From positions 1-32,894 of the forward strand of contig NZ_AYSV01000078.1 of NCBI RefSeq assembly GCF_000506865.1: 32,894 bases of DNA, in the 5' to 3' direction. The notes beneath the pieces were generated by a model. The model had not been told where the DNA came from, did no database searches, and was given only the letters and a program-made list of their open reading frames with translations. Made by a program: the position numbers and the translations under genes. The DNA comes from Pelistega indica. GTDB taxonomy: Bacteria; Pseudomonadota; Gammaproteobacteria; Burkholderiales; Burkholderiaceae_B. Every line of letters starts with the position of its first letter. Position 1 is the first letter of the stretch. Of the stretch, positions 5,619-16,284 are shown one piece after another.

Positions 5619-6708
5619 CAGTCTCAATGTTAGTAGTTCCTAATAGTTGTGTTTTTGCTTCTGCCATCGCAAGACGCAAACCGTCTAAACCTTCACGTTT
5701 TTGTGCACTGACAAATACGCGTACTATGTTGCCCTCTTCGTCTCTTTCAACTTTGGGATCATACGATAGCATATCAATTTTATTGTAAACGAGAATAGTG
5801 GGAATGTCTTGCGCCCCTATCTCTTGTAAAACTTTATTTACCTCAATAATTTGCTCATCTCGTTGAGGACTAGCCGCATCAATCACATGCAATAACAAAT
5901 CAGCATGCACAGTTTCCTCTAAGGTAGCTTTAAAAGCAGCAATTAAGGTGGTGGGTAAATCACGAATAAAGCCTACCGTATCAGAGATGGTGACTTGTCC
6001 AGCATTTTCAAGCCAAATTCGTCTAGTTGTCGTATCTAAGGTTGCAAACAACTGATCTGCCGCATAGGCTCCAGCCCTAGTTAAGGCATTAAATAAGGTA
6101 GATTTACCAGCATTCGTATACCCTACCAATGAAACAGATAACGTATTAGAACGCTCGCGTGATCGTCTTTGCGTAGCACGCTGTTTTTCCACTTTAGCTA
6201 AACGTTCTTTGAGTGATTTTACTTTATCACCAATCATACGTTTATCCATCTCTAATTGAGATTCACCGGGACCACGCATGCCAATACCACCTCGTTGACG
6301 CTCCAAGTGAGTCCACATCCGCGTTAATCGTGTCACTAAATGCTGTAACTGTGCTAACTCAACCTGTAGCTTACCTTCGTGACTTTTTGCTCTCAATGCA
6401 AATATATCCAGAATCAATGTCACCCTATCTACCACACGCAAATTAAACACTCGCTCTAAGTTACGTTGTTGTGCGGGGCTTAGCGGTTGATCAAATAGGA
6501 CAATATCGGGATTGGTACTTTGAATCAATAAAGCAATTTCATCAACTTTGCCAGAACCAATAAAAAACTTAGCATCTGGACGATCTCTTTTCGCCACGAC
6601 AGTTGCCACAATCTCTGCCCCTGCTCCCTTGGCAAGCATGGCAAATTCTTGTGCATGAGCTGGATAATCTACATTTCCAAAATCAACGCTGATGATAATA
6701 GCACGCAT
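5605..6708 (-). CDS. hflX: HflX, ribosome-associated GTPase
   Basis: A 367-residue GTPase. The N-terminal HflX domain (RAIIISVDFGNVDYPAHAQE, FFIGSGKVDEIA, LFDQPLSPAQQRNLER) is followed by the RQRGGIGMRGPGESQLE linker and a G domain with P-loop GYTNAGKST, switch DTTTRRI, G3 DTVGFI and G4 NKID. HflX splits stalled or stress-inactivated 70S ribosomes. The start is MRAIIIS; an in-frame GTG ten codons upstream would make an extension that is not conserved. The stretch between hfq and hflX holds a small GC stem (CCCGC/GCGGG at 6731-6750) followed by CATTTTATTT on the minus strand, possibly a weak attenuator. It lies in the hfq-hflX-hflK-hflC block common in proteobacteria. Confidence 0.97.
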   Translation of the reverse strand: MRAIIISVDFGNVDYPAHAQEFAMLAKGAGAEIVATVVAKRDRPDAKFFIGSGKVDEIALLIQSTNPDIVLFDQPLSPAQQRNLERVFNLRVVDRVTLILDIFALRAKSHEGKLQVELAQLQHLVTRLTRMWTHLERQRGGIGMRGPGESQLEMDKRMIGDKVKSLKERLAKVEKQRATQRRSRERSNTLSVSLVGYTNAGKSTLFNALTRAGAYAADQLFATLDTTTRRIWLENAGQVTISDTVGFIRDLPTTLIAAFKATLEETVHADLLLHVIDAASPQRDEQIIEVNKVLQEIGAQDIPTILVYNKIDMLSYDPKVERDEEGNIVRVFVSAQKREGLDGLRLAMAEAKTQLLGTTNIETDEHF

Positions 6709-6803
6709 AAAATTTAAGTAAATAAAATGCCCGCCCACTGATTAGCGGGTAGGCATCTAACTAATAAGTCATAAAAAAATATAGGCAAACAAATGCCTGT
6801 AAA

Positions 6804-7043
6804 TTATTCTTCTTCTGGAGTTTCGATTGGGAAATTGACTGCTCGAGCAGGAACTACAGTCGAAATAGCATGCTTATAAACCATTTGTGTCACAGTATTG
6901 CGAAGTAACACCACATACTGGTCAAATGATTCAACTTGACCTTGTAATTTGATACCATTTACTAAATAAATTGAAACTGGTACATGTTCCTTGCGTAAAG
7001 CATTTAAGAAAGGATCTTGTAATGATTGTCCTTTAGTGCTCAT
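6804..7043 (-). CDS. hfq: Hfq RNA chaperone
   Basis: A 79-residue Sm-like protein: [20 protein letters not shown], then Sm1 ([25 protein letters not shown], here split at its natural turn) and Sm2 ([15 protein letters not shown]). It forms a hexameric ring that binds small RNAs and mRNAs. The start is MSTKGQ, with GGAG nine bases upstream; an upstream ATG overlaps that ribosome site and would add five non-conserved residues. The C-terminal tail is very short and acidic (ETPEEE) compared with E. coli Hfq (102 residues), as is common in Alcaligenaceae. It lies between hisC and hflX. Confidence 0.97.
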   Translation of the reverse strand: MSTKGQSLQDPFLNALRKEHVPVSIYLVNGIKLQGQVESFDQYVVLLRNTVTQMVYKHAISTVVPARAVNFPIETPEEE

Positions 7044-7086
7044 TGATGAAAGCTCCATAATATAATTTATAAAAATTGTTAAATAT

Positions 7087-7115
7087 GATTGCGAGCCTTT
7101 TGTTGCAGCGCAATC
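7087..7115 (-). promoter_or_regulatory. Hairpin in the hfq leader
   Basis: A perfect 7-bp stem (GATTGCG with CGCAATC, 15-base loop containing GCAACAAAAGG on the minus strand) lies 44 bases upstream of the hfq start. No T-run follows, so it is not a terminator. It might serve as a processing or autoregulatory site, but the sequence alone does not show this. Confidence 0.4.
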
Positions 7116-7130
7116 TTATGTTGGCTTAGG

Positions 7131-8216
7131 TTAAATAATACCCTTAGAAACGATTTCAGACAAGGCTTTTACTAAATTTTCACAATTTTCCTGTGTCCCA
7201 ATTGTTACACGTAAAAACTGATCAATAGGCACTTGTTTGAAATGGCGTACTAATAATTTACGCTCTCTTAACTCAGACGCAATTTTAGTAGCATCTAATT
7301 TAGGATGGCTCATAAAAATAAAGTTAGCGGCCGAAGGCAATACATTAAACCCTAACCCCCTAACCTCTTTAATCAAATACTCACGTGATGCCATAATCAT
7401 ATGGCGAGTTTTGTTAAAGTATTCTTCATCCTCAAAAGCGGCTATTGCACCTGCTTGTGCCACTCTATCAATAGGATATGAATTAAAACTATTCTTCACT
7501 CTAGTCAGTGCTTGAATCAACTCTGCTTGAGCAAATGCAAAACCAACTCTAATACCCGCCAATGAACGTGATTTAGATAATGTTTGAATAACCATTAGAT
7601 TAGGATAACGCTGAATTAAACTAATCGCTGTCTGTGTACCAAAATCTACATACGCCTCATCCACAACAACCAATATATTAGGCTGCTCCTTTAATAGACG
7701 TTCGATAGTTTCTAAGCTTAGCGCTATGCTAGTTGGTGCATTGGGATTAGCAAAAATAATCCCACATACCTCATCTGGTGAAGCCGCTAAATACGGTGTT
7801 ATATCAATACTAAAATCATCTGCGAGTGGCACTTCTGTATAGGGAATGCTATACAGTTTTGCATATACTGGATAAAAGCTATACGTGATAGTAGGAAATA
7901 AAATTTTCTTTCCATTATGACGAAATAGTCCATTAAATAAATGCGCCAAAGACTCATCTGAACCATTTCCTACAAACACTTGATCTGGTGTTAAGCCATA
8001 ATATTTAGCTACAGTCTCTCTCACAGGCGTTGCTTCAGCTTCTGGATATAACTCCAACCCTTTTGCTAGCGCTTTATCCATCGCTGCCACAGCTTTAGGC
8101 GATGGAGGATATGGTGATTCATTACTATTTAATTTAACAAACTCACCCTCTTTAGGCTGCTCTCCCGGTACATAAGGCTTAAGCTCTTTAACAAAATCAC
8201 TCCAAAACTGATTCAT
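7131..8216 (-). CDS. hisC: HisC, histidinol-phosphate aminotransferase
   Basis: A 361-residue fold-type I PLP aminotransferase. Visible motifs: KLNSNESPYPPSP (28-40), FVGNGSDESLAHLFNG (81-96), FANPNAPTS (155-163), VVDEAYVDF (184-192), the PLP lysine in QTLSKSRSLAGIRVGF (K215) and the C-terminal Arg in FLRVTIGTQEN. It converts imidazole-acetol phosphate plus glutamate to histidinol phosphate. Its ATG abuts the der stop codon (TAAATG), so it is translationally coupled to der. A histidine gene inside this operon fits the nearby hisZ and hisS. The family has several paralogues (HisC/Cobc types), but the motifs favour HisC. Confidence 0.92.
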   Translation of the reverse strand: MNQFWSDFVKELKPYVPGEQPKEGEFVKLNSNESPYPPSPKAVAAMDKALAKGLELYPEAEATPVRETVAKYYGLTPDQVFVGNGSDESLAHLFNGLFRHNGKKILFPTITYSFYPVYAKLYSIPYTEVPLADDFSIDITPYLAASPDEVCGIIFANPNAPTSIALSLETIERLLKEQPNILVVVDEAYVDFGTQTAISLIQRYPNLMVIQTLSKSRSLAGIRVGFAFAQAELIQALTRVKNSFNSYPIDRVAQAGAIAAFEDEEYFNKTRHMIMASREYLIKEVRGLGFNVLPSAANFIFMSHPKLDATKIASELRERKLLVRHFKQVPIDQFLRVTIGTQENCENLVKALSEIVSKGII

Positions 8217-9650
8217 TTATGCATCCTTATAGGGATTAGTTGACGACTTAAATTCAATTCGCATCGGTGTACCTTCTAGTTTGAATACACGACGGAAACG
8301 AGACTCCAAATAGCGCTTATACGACTCGCTAATCGCATCTAAGGCATTGCCATGGATAATCACCAACGGTGGATTTTGCCCCCCTTGGTGAGCATAACGC
8401 ATCTTAGGTCTAAAAATCCCTTTACGTGGAGGTGGCTGTTGCTCTACAGCTGCTCTTAACTCACGAGTTAATTTAGGCGTTGATAATTTGCGGAAAGCGG
8501 CGGCATGTGCTTCATTAACAGACTTCAATAACGCTTTAACTCCATGTCCCTTTAGGGCAGAAATATAATGCATTTTGGCAAAAGATAAGAAACGCATTTT
8601 ACGCTCAAATTCACGTGTTACCCAATCTCGCTTATCTTCATCCAAGCCATCCCACTTATTGATAGCAACCACCAAAGCTCGACCACTTTCTAAAATAAAA
8701 CCCGCAATATGTGCATCCTGTTCGGAGATTTCCGCTTGAGCATCCAATACCAAGACCACCACATTACATGCTTCAATGGCTTGCAAGGTTTTAATCACTG
8801 AGAATTTTTCAATTGACTCAAATACCTTACCACGTTTTCTTAAACCTGCTGTATCAATAATGGTGTATTTTTTATCGCCTTGTTCAAAATCAATTTCAAT
8901 AGCATCACGTGTGGTACCCGGCATATCGAAGGCAATAACCCTTTGTTCACCTAATAAGGTATTAATCAGCGTCGATTTACCTACATTTGGACGACCTACA
9001 ATAGCCAATTTAATTCTATGTTCAAAGGCCTCTGATTCTTCCTCTTCAGGCTCATTTTTTTCAGCAGCCGCTAATTCAGACTCAAGGGCATTTTCATCAA
9101 TGTCAACCTCTGTCTCGGCTTCTTCCTCTTCTACAACAGGATTCACCAATGTAGCTAATGCTGTTTCAATCATTGCCACAACGCCGTCCCCATGAGCAGA
9201 AGAAATTGGAATAGGATCACCCAATCCTAACTCATGAAAATCAGCTGTTGCTTGAACTTGATTCATTCCCTCAGCTTTATTCACAGCTAAGATAATCTTG
9301 GCATTGGTCTTACGTAACAATGCCGCAATTTCATGATCATGGGCATTAACACCTGCTCTAGCATCCACCAAGAAAATCACGATATCAGACTCAGCAATAG
9401 CTTGTTCTGTTTGACGTGCCATTTCTTTGAGAATACCTGTTTTTACTACAGGCTCAAAACCACCCGTATCAATCACTAAAAACGGATAAGAACCAACTCG
9501 ACCTTCCCCATAGTGACGATCTCGTGTCAATCCCGAGAAATCTGCAACCAATGCATTACGCGAACGCGTTAAACGATTGAATAGCGTGGATTTACCTACA
9601 TTTGGGCGACCAACAAGCGCCACTACTGGTTTAAATTGCGTTTTCTTCAC
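8217..9650 (-). CDS. der: Der (EngA), double-GTPase ribosome assembly factor
   Basis: A 477-residue protein with two tandem G domains: [18 protein letters not shown] (15-32) with DTGGFE and NKAEG; then [18 protein letters not shown] near 219-236 with [11 protein letters not shown] and NKWDGLD. A KH-like C-terminal domain follows ([20 protein letters not shown]). The linker between the G domains is strongly acidic ([28 protein letters not shown]). Der is required for 50S subunit maturation. It starts with GTG, whose last bases form the bamB stop (GTGA overlap), showing translational coupling. Confidence 0.98.
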   Translation of the reverse strand: MKKTQFKPVVALVGRPNVGKSTLFNRLTRSRNALVADFSGLTRDRHYGEGRVGSYPFLVIDTGGFEPVVKTGILKEMARQTEQAIAESDIVIFLVDARAGVNAHDHEIAALLRKTNAKIILAVNKAEGMNQVQATADFHELGLGDPIPISSAHGDGVVAMIETALATLVNPVVEEEEAETEVDIDENALESELAAAEKNEPEEEESEAFEHRIKLAIVGRPNVGKSTLINTLLGEQRVIAFDMPGTTRDAIEIDFEQGDKKYTIIDTAGLRKRGKVFESIEKFSVIKTLQAIEACNVVVLVLDAQAEISEQDAHIAGFILESGRALVVAINKWDGLDEDKRDWVTREFERKMRFLSFAKMHYISALKGHGVKALLKSVNEAHAAAFRKLSTPKLTRELRAAVEQQPPPRKGIFRPKMRYAHQGGQNPPLVIIHGNALDAISESYKRYLESRFRRVFKLEGTPMRIEFKSSTNPYKDA

Positions 9651-10810
9651 TTAGCACCAAATAAGACTAAATCACCATCACCTGTTTGAGCAAGAATACC
9701 TTTAGGTGTGGCTACTAATGGCGATACGACAGGCTCGCTATCTCCTAATGAAATACGTCCTTGAAGTGCCCCTGAATTAAAATCATAAAAATGTGCATAC
9801 CCTTCATAATCTGCCACTACGACATGGTTATCATAGGCTATAGGATTACTTAATCCACGATTACGTAGGGTTTTATCTGACCATAGCACTTGACCATCTT
9901 GGCGAGAAAAACTCGTTACTGTACCGTCTACACCAGCACTTAAGACACTTGACTGTGTCGCATCAACACCAGTAGCCGTTGAAAATGGTTGAGACCATCG
10001 AGCCTGAGCGCCTTTTGCTGTTACACCATAGCATAAAACATTACCTTGGTAACTTGCTAAGCAGATATCATTACCATTCACAATAGGAGCACCAACAACA
10101 TCAGCCACACTATCTAAATCACTAGGTCCTTTAACTGTTGAAGCCAATAATTCCCAAAGCGGTCTACCTGTTTGTGTATTCAATGCCACAACACGCCCTA
10201 CCGGTAACGCCACTAATACTGTAGATGCCCCTGCAGATACCATCCTAGAATGGGCTTTCAGAGCAAGCTCTGCTTGTGCTCTAACGTAACTCCACAATAG
10301 ACTACCATCAGCAATATTTAAGCCTTGTACACGAAAATCATCTGCACGTACAACTACGGCACCATTTGCTATCATTGGAGGTGTGGTGGCGACTGTAGAT
10401 GAACGAACTTCCCATCGCTGATTACCATTATTTGCATCTAATAAAACGACCTGACCGTCTTTAGTTGTCACAGCAACAACACCTTCACCTACGCCAACAC
10501 CACTAGCAAGGTCTTTATCCAAGTCACGTTGCCAAATAATAGCGCCTGTATCTAAATTAAGACGTGATACTTTACCATCTGGTGTAGCCGCAAAGACATT
10601 ATTGCCATCAACAACAGGGGTAAAACCATAACCACTGCCCTTACCAATTGATGCTGTCCAATGAATAACAGGGGTAATAGTAGCTTGATACTCTGTCAAA
10701 TCCACAGGTTCATAACGACTATCATTTCCAAATAAGCCGCAAGCACTTAGTGTGAGAGCCGCACCTACAGCTAAGGTAAAATTACGTAGATAACGTGTTG
10801 AAAGCGACAT
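9647..10810 (-). CDS. bamB: BamB, lipoprotein of the outer-membrane beta-barrel assembly machine
   Basis: A 387-residue lipoprotein. The signal peptide ends in lipobox LSAC (C24), followed by GLFGNDSR. The rest is an eight-bladed PQQ-type beta-propeller with repeated blade motifs: [76 protein letters not shown] and [19 protein letters not shown]. BamB scaffolds BamA in the inner leaflet of the outer membrane. It lies between yfgM and der, the classic yfgM-bamB-der order. The upstream gene ends at 10812 and overlaps this start by one base or less. Confidence 0.97.
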   Translation of the reverse strand: MSLSTRYLRNFTLAVGAALTLSACGLFGNDSRYEPVDLTEYQATITPVIHWTASIGKGSGYGFTPVVDGNNVFAATPDGKVSRLNLDTGAIIWQRDLDKDLASGVGVGEGVVAVTTKDGQVVLLDANNGNQRWEVRSSTVATTPPMIANGAVVVRADDFRVQGLNIADGSLLWSYVRAQAELALKAHSRMVSAGASTVLVALPVGRVVALNTQTGRPLWELLASTVKGPSDLDSVADVVGAPIVNGNDICLASYQGNVLCYGVTAKGAQARWSQPFSTATGVDATQSSVLSAGVDGTVTSFSRQDGQVLWSDKTLRNRGLSNPIAYDNHVVVADYEGYAHFYDFNSGALQGRISLGDSEPVVSPLVATPKGILAQTGDGDLVLFGAK

Positions 10811-10811
10811 T

Positions 10812-11459
10812 TTACTCCCCTCCTAATACCTTTATTTTATTTTGCATAAATGTTGAAAATGATGGTTCTAAACCTTTTTCATTTAATGCTGTTTTCCAAG
10901 ATTTCACGGCTTCTTCTTTTTGGCCTTTTGCCATTTGAATATCGCCCTGTCTATCTAAAAATAATGCTTTAAAACTTTCAGGAACAGAGCCAGAAACATA
11001 GGATAATGCCTCATCCAACTTACCCTGATCCATTAAAATAGCAGATAATTGCAATTGTGCAACTGGAACAATTTCAGGCTCTTTACCGTTAGTAACAACC
11101 CATTGCATGGCTTTTTGAGCAGCATCTAAATCATTTTTGCTCACAAAATAATTAGCGGCAATAAGACTCGCTCGTGCAGGATAGGCTGTACTCGTATAAT
11201 CATTTTGTAATACAGATAAGGCTTCTTGTATGCGTACTTTATCTGAATCTGTTGGTCTAGATGATTTTGTGGTTGTATAGATTGTTTCATAATAACCTAA
11301 TGCTTTCTCTGCTTGATAGTTTTTATACCAGCCCCACGCATAATACGCCACAAGTACCAGAAGAATAGCGGTTAATAAGCCAGTAACCAAACCACCAAAA
11401 CGATCCCACCACGCTCTTACCTGGTCAATCTTTTCCTGTTCTTCTAAATCAAATGCCAT
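10812..11459 (-). CDS. yfgM: YfgM, ancillary SecYEG-translocon/periplasmic chaperone protein
   Basis: A 215-residue inner-membrane protein. It starts MAFDLEEQEKIDQVRAWWDR, has one transmembrane helix (23-45, LVTGLLTAILLVLVAYYAWG) and a periplasmic TPR-like region (ALGYYETIYTTTKSS, IAANYFVSKNDLDAAQKAMQ, AQLQLSAILMDQGKLDEALS). In E. coli YfgM links the Sec translocon to periplasmic chaperones through PpiD and affects Rcs signalling. Length (about 206 in E. coli) and position between hisS and bamB both fit. Gap to hisS is 5 bases, so they are co-translated. Confidence 0.93.
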   Translation of the reverse strand: MAFDLEEQEKIDQVRAWWDRFGGLVTGLLTAILLVLVAYYAWGWYKNYQAEKALGYYETIYTTTKSSRPTDSDKVRIQEALSVLQNDYTSTAYPARASLIAANYFVSKNDLDAAQKAMQWVVTNGKEPEIVPVAQLQLSAILMDQGKLDEALSYVSGSVPESFKALFLDRQGDIQMAKGQKEEAVKSWKTALNEKGLEPSFSTFMQNKIKVLGGE

Positions 11460-11464
11460 AATAA

Positions 11465-12754
11465 TTAAATCCTTTTTTGTAATTCTTCAATAAGCTCAGC
11501 TTGTGCAATAGTGACTTGTTCTGCCATCATACCATCATTATCCAAACGTAATGGTTTGATACTAATCGTTGCCTCATTAACTTCTGATTCGCCAAGAATC
11601 AAAGCAAACTTAGCACCACTTGAATCAGCTCTCTTGAATTGCGCTTTAAAAGACGCACTTCCCGCATGCACCAATACTCGCCATCCTTGATCTCGGCATA
11701 ACTCAGCTATTTGTAATGCTTTACGGCTCGCTAGTTCACCTTGGTGAATAATATAAATATCCGTTTCACTTGGTGCTATAAATCCTTGACTTTGTTCCAT
11801 CAACGCCAATAGACGCTCTAAACCAATCGCAAAACCAATCGCAGGAGTGGATTTTCCACCTAATAACTCACACAGACCGTCATATCGACCACCACCACAA
11901 ACAGTTGCTTGGGCACCTAGACTACCAGTTACCCACTCAAATACGGTGAGATTATAGTAATCCAAGCCACGAACTAAGCGAGGGTTAATAGTATAGCTAA
12001 TACCAGCCTCTTCTAAGCGTGTACAAATTTCTTGAAAATGTGCTTTAGATTGTTCACCTAAAAAATCAAATAATTTAGGGGCTTGATTAGCCATTTCTTG
12101 CATGGCTGGATTTTTAGTATCTAACACTCGTAGAGGATTGGTATACATACGGCGCTTACCATCCTCATCTAAGACATCAATATGTGCCTCTAAATGTTTA
12201 ATCAGTGCTTCTCGATGAGCTTTTCTCTCATCAATCTGACCTAAAGAGTTAAGCTCCAGATGGATATCTTTTAAACCTAAAAGTTTCCATAAACGCGATA
12301 GCATGATAATTTGCTCCGCATCGATATCAGGACCTTCAAACCCTAACGCTTCAATTGAAACTTGATGGAACTGGCGATAACGCCCTTTTTGAGGACGCTC
12401 ATGGCGAAATACTTGCCCCATAGAAAACAAACGTTGAGGTCTATCATAGGTAATATGATGCTCAATGGCAGCACGTACAATTCCTGCTGTAAATTCAGGA
12501 CGCATGGTTAACTGCTCTGAGTCCTCGCCCATTCTAAATGTGTACATTTCTTTTTCGACAATATCAGTGACTTCACCAATACCACGGGCAAATAAACGAG
12601 TTTGTTCTAGAATTGGCGTACGGATATTCAAATAACCATACTGCGCCAACCACATTTTTAGGATCTGCTCGAGTCTCTCCCATTGCCAACTTTCATTAGG
12701 AAGAATATCATTCATTCCACGAATCGCAGAGACTTTTTCAAACGTTTTACTCAT
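11465..12754 (-). CDS. hisS: HisS, histidyl-tRNA synthetase
   Basis: A 429-residue class II synthetase. It has IRGMNDILPNESWQWE (11-26), motif 1 region (YGYLNIRTPILEQTRLFARG), motif 2 (FRHERPQKGRYRQFHQ, where the Arg contacts ATP), the histidine-specific loop RLVRGLDYYNLTVFEW, motif 3 (AIGFAIGLERLLALME) and a C-terminal anticodon-binding domain (DIYIIHQGELASRKALQIAE). It charges tRNA-His in the cytoplasm. Length matches E. coli (424). The gap of 30 bases from ispG carries no terminator, so it belongs to the operon. Confidence 0.98.
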   Translation of the reverse strand: MSKTFEKVSAIRGMNDILPNESWQWERLEQILKMWLAQYGYLNIRTPILEQTRLFARGIGEVTDIVEKEMYTFRMGEDSEQLTMRPEFTAGIVRAAIEHHITYDRPQRLFSMGQVFRHERPQKGRYRQFHQVSIEALGFEGPDIDAEQIIMLSRLWKLLGLKDIHLELNSLGQIDERKAHREALIKHLEAHIDVLDEDGKRRMYTNPLRVLDTKNPAMQEMANQAPKLFDFLGEQSKAHFQEICTRLEEAGISYTINPRLVRGLDYYNLTVFEWVTGSLGAQATVCGGGRYDGLCELLGGKSTPAIGFAIGLERLLALMEQSQGFIAPSETDIYIIHQGELASRKALQIAELCRDQGWRVLVHAGSASFKAQFKRADSSGAKFALILGESEVNEATISIKPLRLDNDGMMAEQVTIAQAELIEELQKRI

Positions 12755-12784
12755 ATTATTAGTTTAAATTTAAATTATTTATTT

Positions 12785-14071
12785 TCATGTTGATGAAATT
12801 GTTTTAGCACCATAACGACGTTGAACATAATCTAAAACAATTTGTTGAAATTCTTGGGCAATAGAGTCGCCTTTTAAGGTAACAGTACGTTCACCATCAA
12901 TAAAGACAGGTGCTGACGGTACCTCTCCAGTCCCGGGTAAACTAATGCCAATATCCGCATGACGACTCTCTCCTGGACCATTTACCACACAGCCCATCAC
13001 AGCAACATTCATGGTCTCCACACCTGGGTATTGAAGACGCCAAACAGGCATTTGCTCTCTAAGATAAGTCTGGATACTATCTGCAAGCTCTTGGAAAAAA
13101 GTACTACTCGTGCGTCCACAGCCTGGACAAGCCACTACCATCGGAGTAAATGCTCTTAACCCCATTGTTTGGAGAATTTCTTGGGCAACAATCACTTCTT
13201 TACGACGATCGCCCCCTGGTTCTGGGGTTAATGAAATACGAATAGTATCGCCAATCCCTTCTTGCAACAACACGGATAACGCCGCTGTAGAGGCCACTAT
13301 ACCCTTACTTCCCATTCCAGCTTCAGTCAAACCAAGATGAAGTGGATAATCACATTGAGCAGATAAATTACGATAAACGGAAATTAAATCTTGTACATGA
13401 CTGACTTTACAAGATAGCACTATCTTATTTTTTGCTAAGCCTAGCTCTTCGGCTCGTCTAGCATTGCTAATAGCTGAAATCACTAAAGCTTCTCGCATAA
13501 CAGCTTGTGCTGACCATGGCTTTTGGCGTTTATTGTTTTCATCCATCATACGTGCCATGAGATCCTGATCTAAGCTTCCCCAGTTTACTCCAATACGTAC
13601 AGCTTTATTATAGTTGGCAGCCACTTCAATCATCTGAGCAAAATTATCATCACGCTTTTTGCCACCACCCATATTGCCAGGATTAATTCTGTATTTTGAC
13701 AATGCTTGTGCACATTCTGGATACATAGTTAATAACTTATGTCCGTTATAGTGAAAATCTCCCACTAATGGAACATCCATACCCATTTTATCAAGCTGTT
13801 CTCTAATTTTCGGAACCTCTGCTGCCGCTTCTGGCGTATTGACAGTAATACGGACCAATTCCGAACCAGCCAACGCTAACTCTTTAACCTGAATAGCGGT
13901 AGCAATCGCATCAGCCGTATCCGTATTTGTCATTGATTGCACAACAACAGGGGCTCCCCCACCCACCTGTACATGCTTATTTCCCCACGAAATAACCGCA
14001 GCACGCGTTTGACGACGAGGAGTTGGTCCAACAGGGAAAGGAGATGAATTGAGAGTATTAACGTCAGACAT
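12785..14071 (-). CDS. ispG: IspG (GcpE), HMBPP synthase of the MEP isoprenoid pathway
   Basis: A 428-residue TIM-barrel plus [4Fe-4S] domain enzyme. The cluster ligands are seen as CPGC (C315, C318) and GCVVNGPGE (C361) with the following Glu. Other blocks: [59 protein letters not shown]. It converts MEcPP to HMBPP in the cytoplasm. It is longer than the E. coli protein (372), as is usual for the beta/Neisseria type. Its start overlaps the rodZ stop by one base (TAATG). Confidence 0.98.
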   Translation of the reverse strand: MSDVNTLNSSPFPVGPTPRRQTRAAVISWGNKHVQVGGGAPVVVQSMTNTDTADAIATAIQVKELALAGSELVRITVNTPEAAAEVPKIREQLDKMGMDVPLVGDFHYNGHKLLTMYPECAQALSKYRINPGNMGGGKKRDDNFAQMIEVAANYNKAVRIGVNWGSLDQDLMARMMDENNKRQKPWSAQAVMREALVISAISNARRAEELGLAKNKIVLSCKVSHVQDLISVYRNLSAQCDYPLHLGLTEAGMGSKGIVASTAALSVLLQEGIGDTIRISLTPEPGGDRRKEVIVAQEILQTMGLRAFTPMVVACPGCGRTSSTFFQELADSIQTYLREQMPVWRLQYPGVETMNVAVMGCVVNGPGESRHADIGISLPGTGEVPSAPVFIDGERTVTLKGDSIAQEFQQIVLDYVQRRYGAKTISST

Positions 14072-14565
14072 TATTGATTAAACCATTTTTTGATAAATTC
14101 AACATCATCAATATTGAACATACCCTGAGTAAAGGCAAAGTACGCAACAGCCACAAGAATAGCTAGAATTAATAAAATCCATAGCCAAGTGCCACCACTA
14201 CCACTGGAAATATGCTCATTTAATTTCTCATTAACTTTTAAATTATGACTGGATTTGAGATATTTATTATTTGCTGGTGGAGCAACATTTCCAGTTGCCT
14301 GCGCTAATTTTTCAAGAGCGATATCTGGATTTGCACCAACCGCTACCGCAAATTTTTTGATGATGCTACGCAATACAAAACCATTTGGTAAAGCAGACCA
14401 GTTTTGCTCTTCTACCGCACGTAGCTGGCTAGCATGATATTTAATCATATCACTCACCTGAGCAAGCTCAAGATGGCGCTCTAATCGTGCGTTTTTTAAG
14501 TAGCCACCAACGGTATCAACATCAGGTGCATTTGCTGATACTTTGTTCAAATCTGGCATTTCCAT
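14071..14565 (-). CDS. rodZ: RodZ-like helix-turn-helix membrane protein, minimal form
   Basis: A 164-residue protein. Residues about 20-85 are the RodZ-type HTH_25 domain ([40 protein letters not shown]), residues 128-147 a transmembrane helix ([19 protein letters not shown]), and only about 17 residues follow. The E. coli protein has 337 residues with a long periplasmic DUF4115 domain, which is absent. RodZ links MreB to the membrane; the cytoplasmic HTH is the part that binds MreB. Position between rlmN and ispG is the standard rodZ site, so this is a true RodZ orthologue that has been shortened. No frameshift or decayed DUF4115 remnant is seen before ispG, whose start overlaps the stop. 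Confidence 0.85.
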   Translation of the reverse strand: MEMPDLNKVSANAPDVDTVGGYLKNARLERHLELAQVSDMIKYHASQLRAVEEQNWSALPNGFVLRSIIKKFAVAVGANPDIALEKLAQATGNVAPPANNKYLKSSHNLKVNEKLNEHISSGSGGTWLWILLILAILVAVAYFAFTQGMFNIDDVEFIKKWFNQ

Positions 14566-14567
14566 AA

Positions 14568-15722
14568 TTACATTCGCTCCTCTTTAATAGGGATAGTTTT
14601 TCGCAATTGCATACGTTCACTAATTTTTGTACGATCTTTGACTTCACCAGCCAATTGACCACAGGCAGCATCTATATCATCCCCTCTAGTTTTGCGAACC
14701 GTTGTCACAACACCAGCATCCATCAATATCTGTGCAAATTGCTTAACACGTGCGTTACTAGAGCGCACCAGACCTGACTCAGGGAATGGATTAAATGGAA
14801 TAAGATTGATTTTACAACGAATCTGTTTAGTAATTTCAATCAATTCTAAAGCATGCTTTTCAGTATCATTAATATTATCTAGCATAATATACTCAAACGT
14901 AATGAAATCACGTGGAGCATAGTCAAGATAACGATTACAAGCAGCAATCAATTCTGCTAATGGGTATTTTTTATTAAGAGGGATTAGCTGACTGCGAAGA
15001 TCATCATTTGGCGCATGGAGAGAGACCGCCAATGCCACAGGGCAATCCTTAGCTAAACGATCAATAAAAGGAACCACCCCAGACGTAGACACAGTGACTC
15101 TACGTCTTGATAAACCATAGGCATTATCATCCAGCATGAGCTTTAGGGCAGGAACAACCTGATCATAGTTCAGCAAAGGCTCTCCCATCCCCATCATGAC
15201 GACATTACTAATAATTCGATCATTTTCTGTCGCTTGAGCATTAGAAGATGTACCTAATCTTGCCGCCCCTTGACTCGCCATGATATCTGCGCGAGCATGC
15301 CATAGCTGCCCAATAATCTCTGCAGTAGTCAGATTACGATTAAATCCTTGATGCCCTGTCGAACAAAATCGACAAGCCACAGCACAACCAGCCTGACTAG
15401 AAATACAAAGTGTCCCTCTATCATCTTCTGGAATAAATACAGTTTCTACTGCATTATTATTGCCCACATCAAATAGCCATTTACGAGTCCCATCAGACGA
15501 TATTTTTCTTGTTATAACCTCTGGTGTACTAATTTCACAGCAACTTTCTAATTGGGCACGAAAATCTTTCGCTAAGTCCGTCATCTGGTCAAAGCGACTA
15601 GCTCCTCGCTGGTGAACCCAACGAGCAAGCTGTTTGGCTCGAAATGGCTTATGCCCCCACTCTGCTACTTGCGCAGTGAGGGCATCATTATCTAAGCCTA
15701 ACAAATTAAGGCGTTCATTCAT
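14568..15722 (-). CDS. rlmN: RlmN, dual-specificity 23S rRNA/tRNA adenine-C2 methyltransferase
   Basis: A 384-residue radical-SAM enzyme. Its signature CAVACRFC gives the CxxxCxxC cluster ligands (C113, C117, C120). Other family blocks: [90 protein letters not shown], and the catalytic second Cys near the C-terminus in [16 protein letters not shown]. It methylates A2503 of 23S rRNA and A37 of some tRNAs. It follows ndk by 15 bases. Confidence 0.98.
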   Translation of the reverse strand: MNERLNLLGLDNDALTAQVAEWGHKPFRAKQLARWVHQRGASRFDQMTDLAKDFRAQLESCCEISTPEVITRKISSDGTRKWLFDVGNNNAVETVFIPEDDRGTLCISSQAGCAVACRFCSTGHQGFNRNLTTAEIIGQLWHARADIMASQGAARLGTSSNAQATENDRIISNVVMMGMGEPLLNYDQVVPALKLMLDDNAYGLSRRRVTVSTSGVVPFIDRLAKDCPVALAVSLHAPNDDLRSQLIPLNKKYPLAELIAACNRYLDYAPRDFITFEYIMLDNINDTEKHALELIEITKQIRCKINLIPFNPFPESGLVRSSNARVKQFAQILMDAGVVTTVRKTRGDDIDAACGQLAGEVKDRTKISERMQLRKTIPIKEERM

Positions 15723-15737
15723 TCTTTCGATGAATAA

Positions 15738-16142
15738 TTAAGCAAAGAAATAAGCGATTTCAACAGCAGCAGTTTCTGGTGCATCAGAACCATGAACAGC
15801 ATTGGCATCAATGCTTTCTGCAAAATCAGCACGGATTGTACCTGGAGCAGCTTTCTTAGGATCAGTCGCGCCCATTAACTCACGGTTTTTAGCAATTGCA
15901 TTTTCACCTTCTAGTACTTGTACAAATACTGGACCAGAAATCATGAATTCAACTAAGTCGTTAAAGAATGGACGCTCTTTGTGAACAGCGTAGAAACCTT
16001 CTGCTTCTTCGCGAGTTAATTGTTGTAAGCGAGCATTAACTACTTTAAGGCCTGCTTTCTCAAAGCGAGAGATGATTTCACCAATAACATTTTTAGCTAC
16101 TGCATCTGGTTTGATAATTGATAATGTACGTTCGATAGCCAT
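15738..16142 (-). CDS. ndk: Ndk, nucleoside diphosphate kinase
   Basis: A 134-residue enzyme that transfers the terminal phosphate between NTPs and NDPs through a phosphohistidine. The active His is H117 in [12 protein letters not shown]; other blocks are [30 protein letters not shown] and [20 protein letters not shown]. It ends in AYFFA, about seven residues shorter than the usual 141-residue betaproteobacterial form. A clear ribosome site (TTAGGAGC) precedes the ATG. It is the first gene of the long minus-strand operon that runs to hflC. Confidence 0.98.
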   Translation of the reverse strand: MAIERTLSIIKPDAVAKNVIGEIISRFEKAGLKVVNARLQQLTREEAEGFYAVHKERPFFNDLVEFMISGPVFVQVLEGENAIAKNRELMGATDPKKAAPGTIRADFAESIDANAVHGSDAPETAAVEIAYFFA

Positions 16143-16205
16143 TTAAAAGCTCCTAATTAATATTTTTAAAAATTTTTGTACTTTTTATGCACAAAATAAA
16201 CCGTA

Positions 16206-16214
16206 ATTTTAGCA
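16206..16214 (-). promoter_or_regulatory. Candidate extended -10 promoter for ndk
   Basis: On the minus strand TGCTAAAAT matches an extended -10 (TGnTAAAAT). A start would fall near 16199, about 57 bases before the ndk ATG. No strong -35 is seen. The 142-base gap between ndk and valS is a divergent promoter region. Confidence 0.4.
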
Positions 16215-16284
16215 TATAAGCAGATATTTATTTAAAGGTTTAACGCCTTAATAACTAAATCTAGCTTATAAATCCATTAAAATA

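Noticed and set aside
8776-9195. Plus-strand open frame of 139 codons
   Set aside because: It is antisense to der, is Ser-rich by codon reflection and has no ribosome site.
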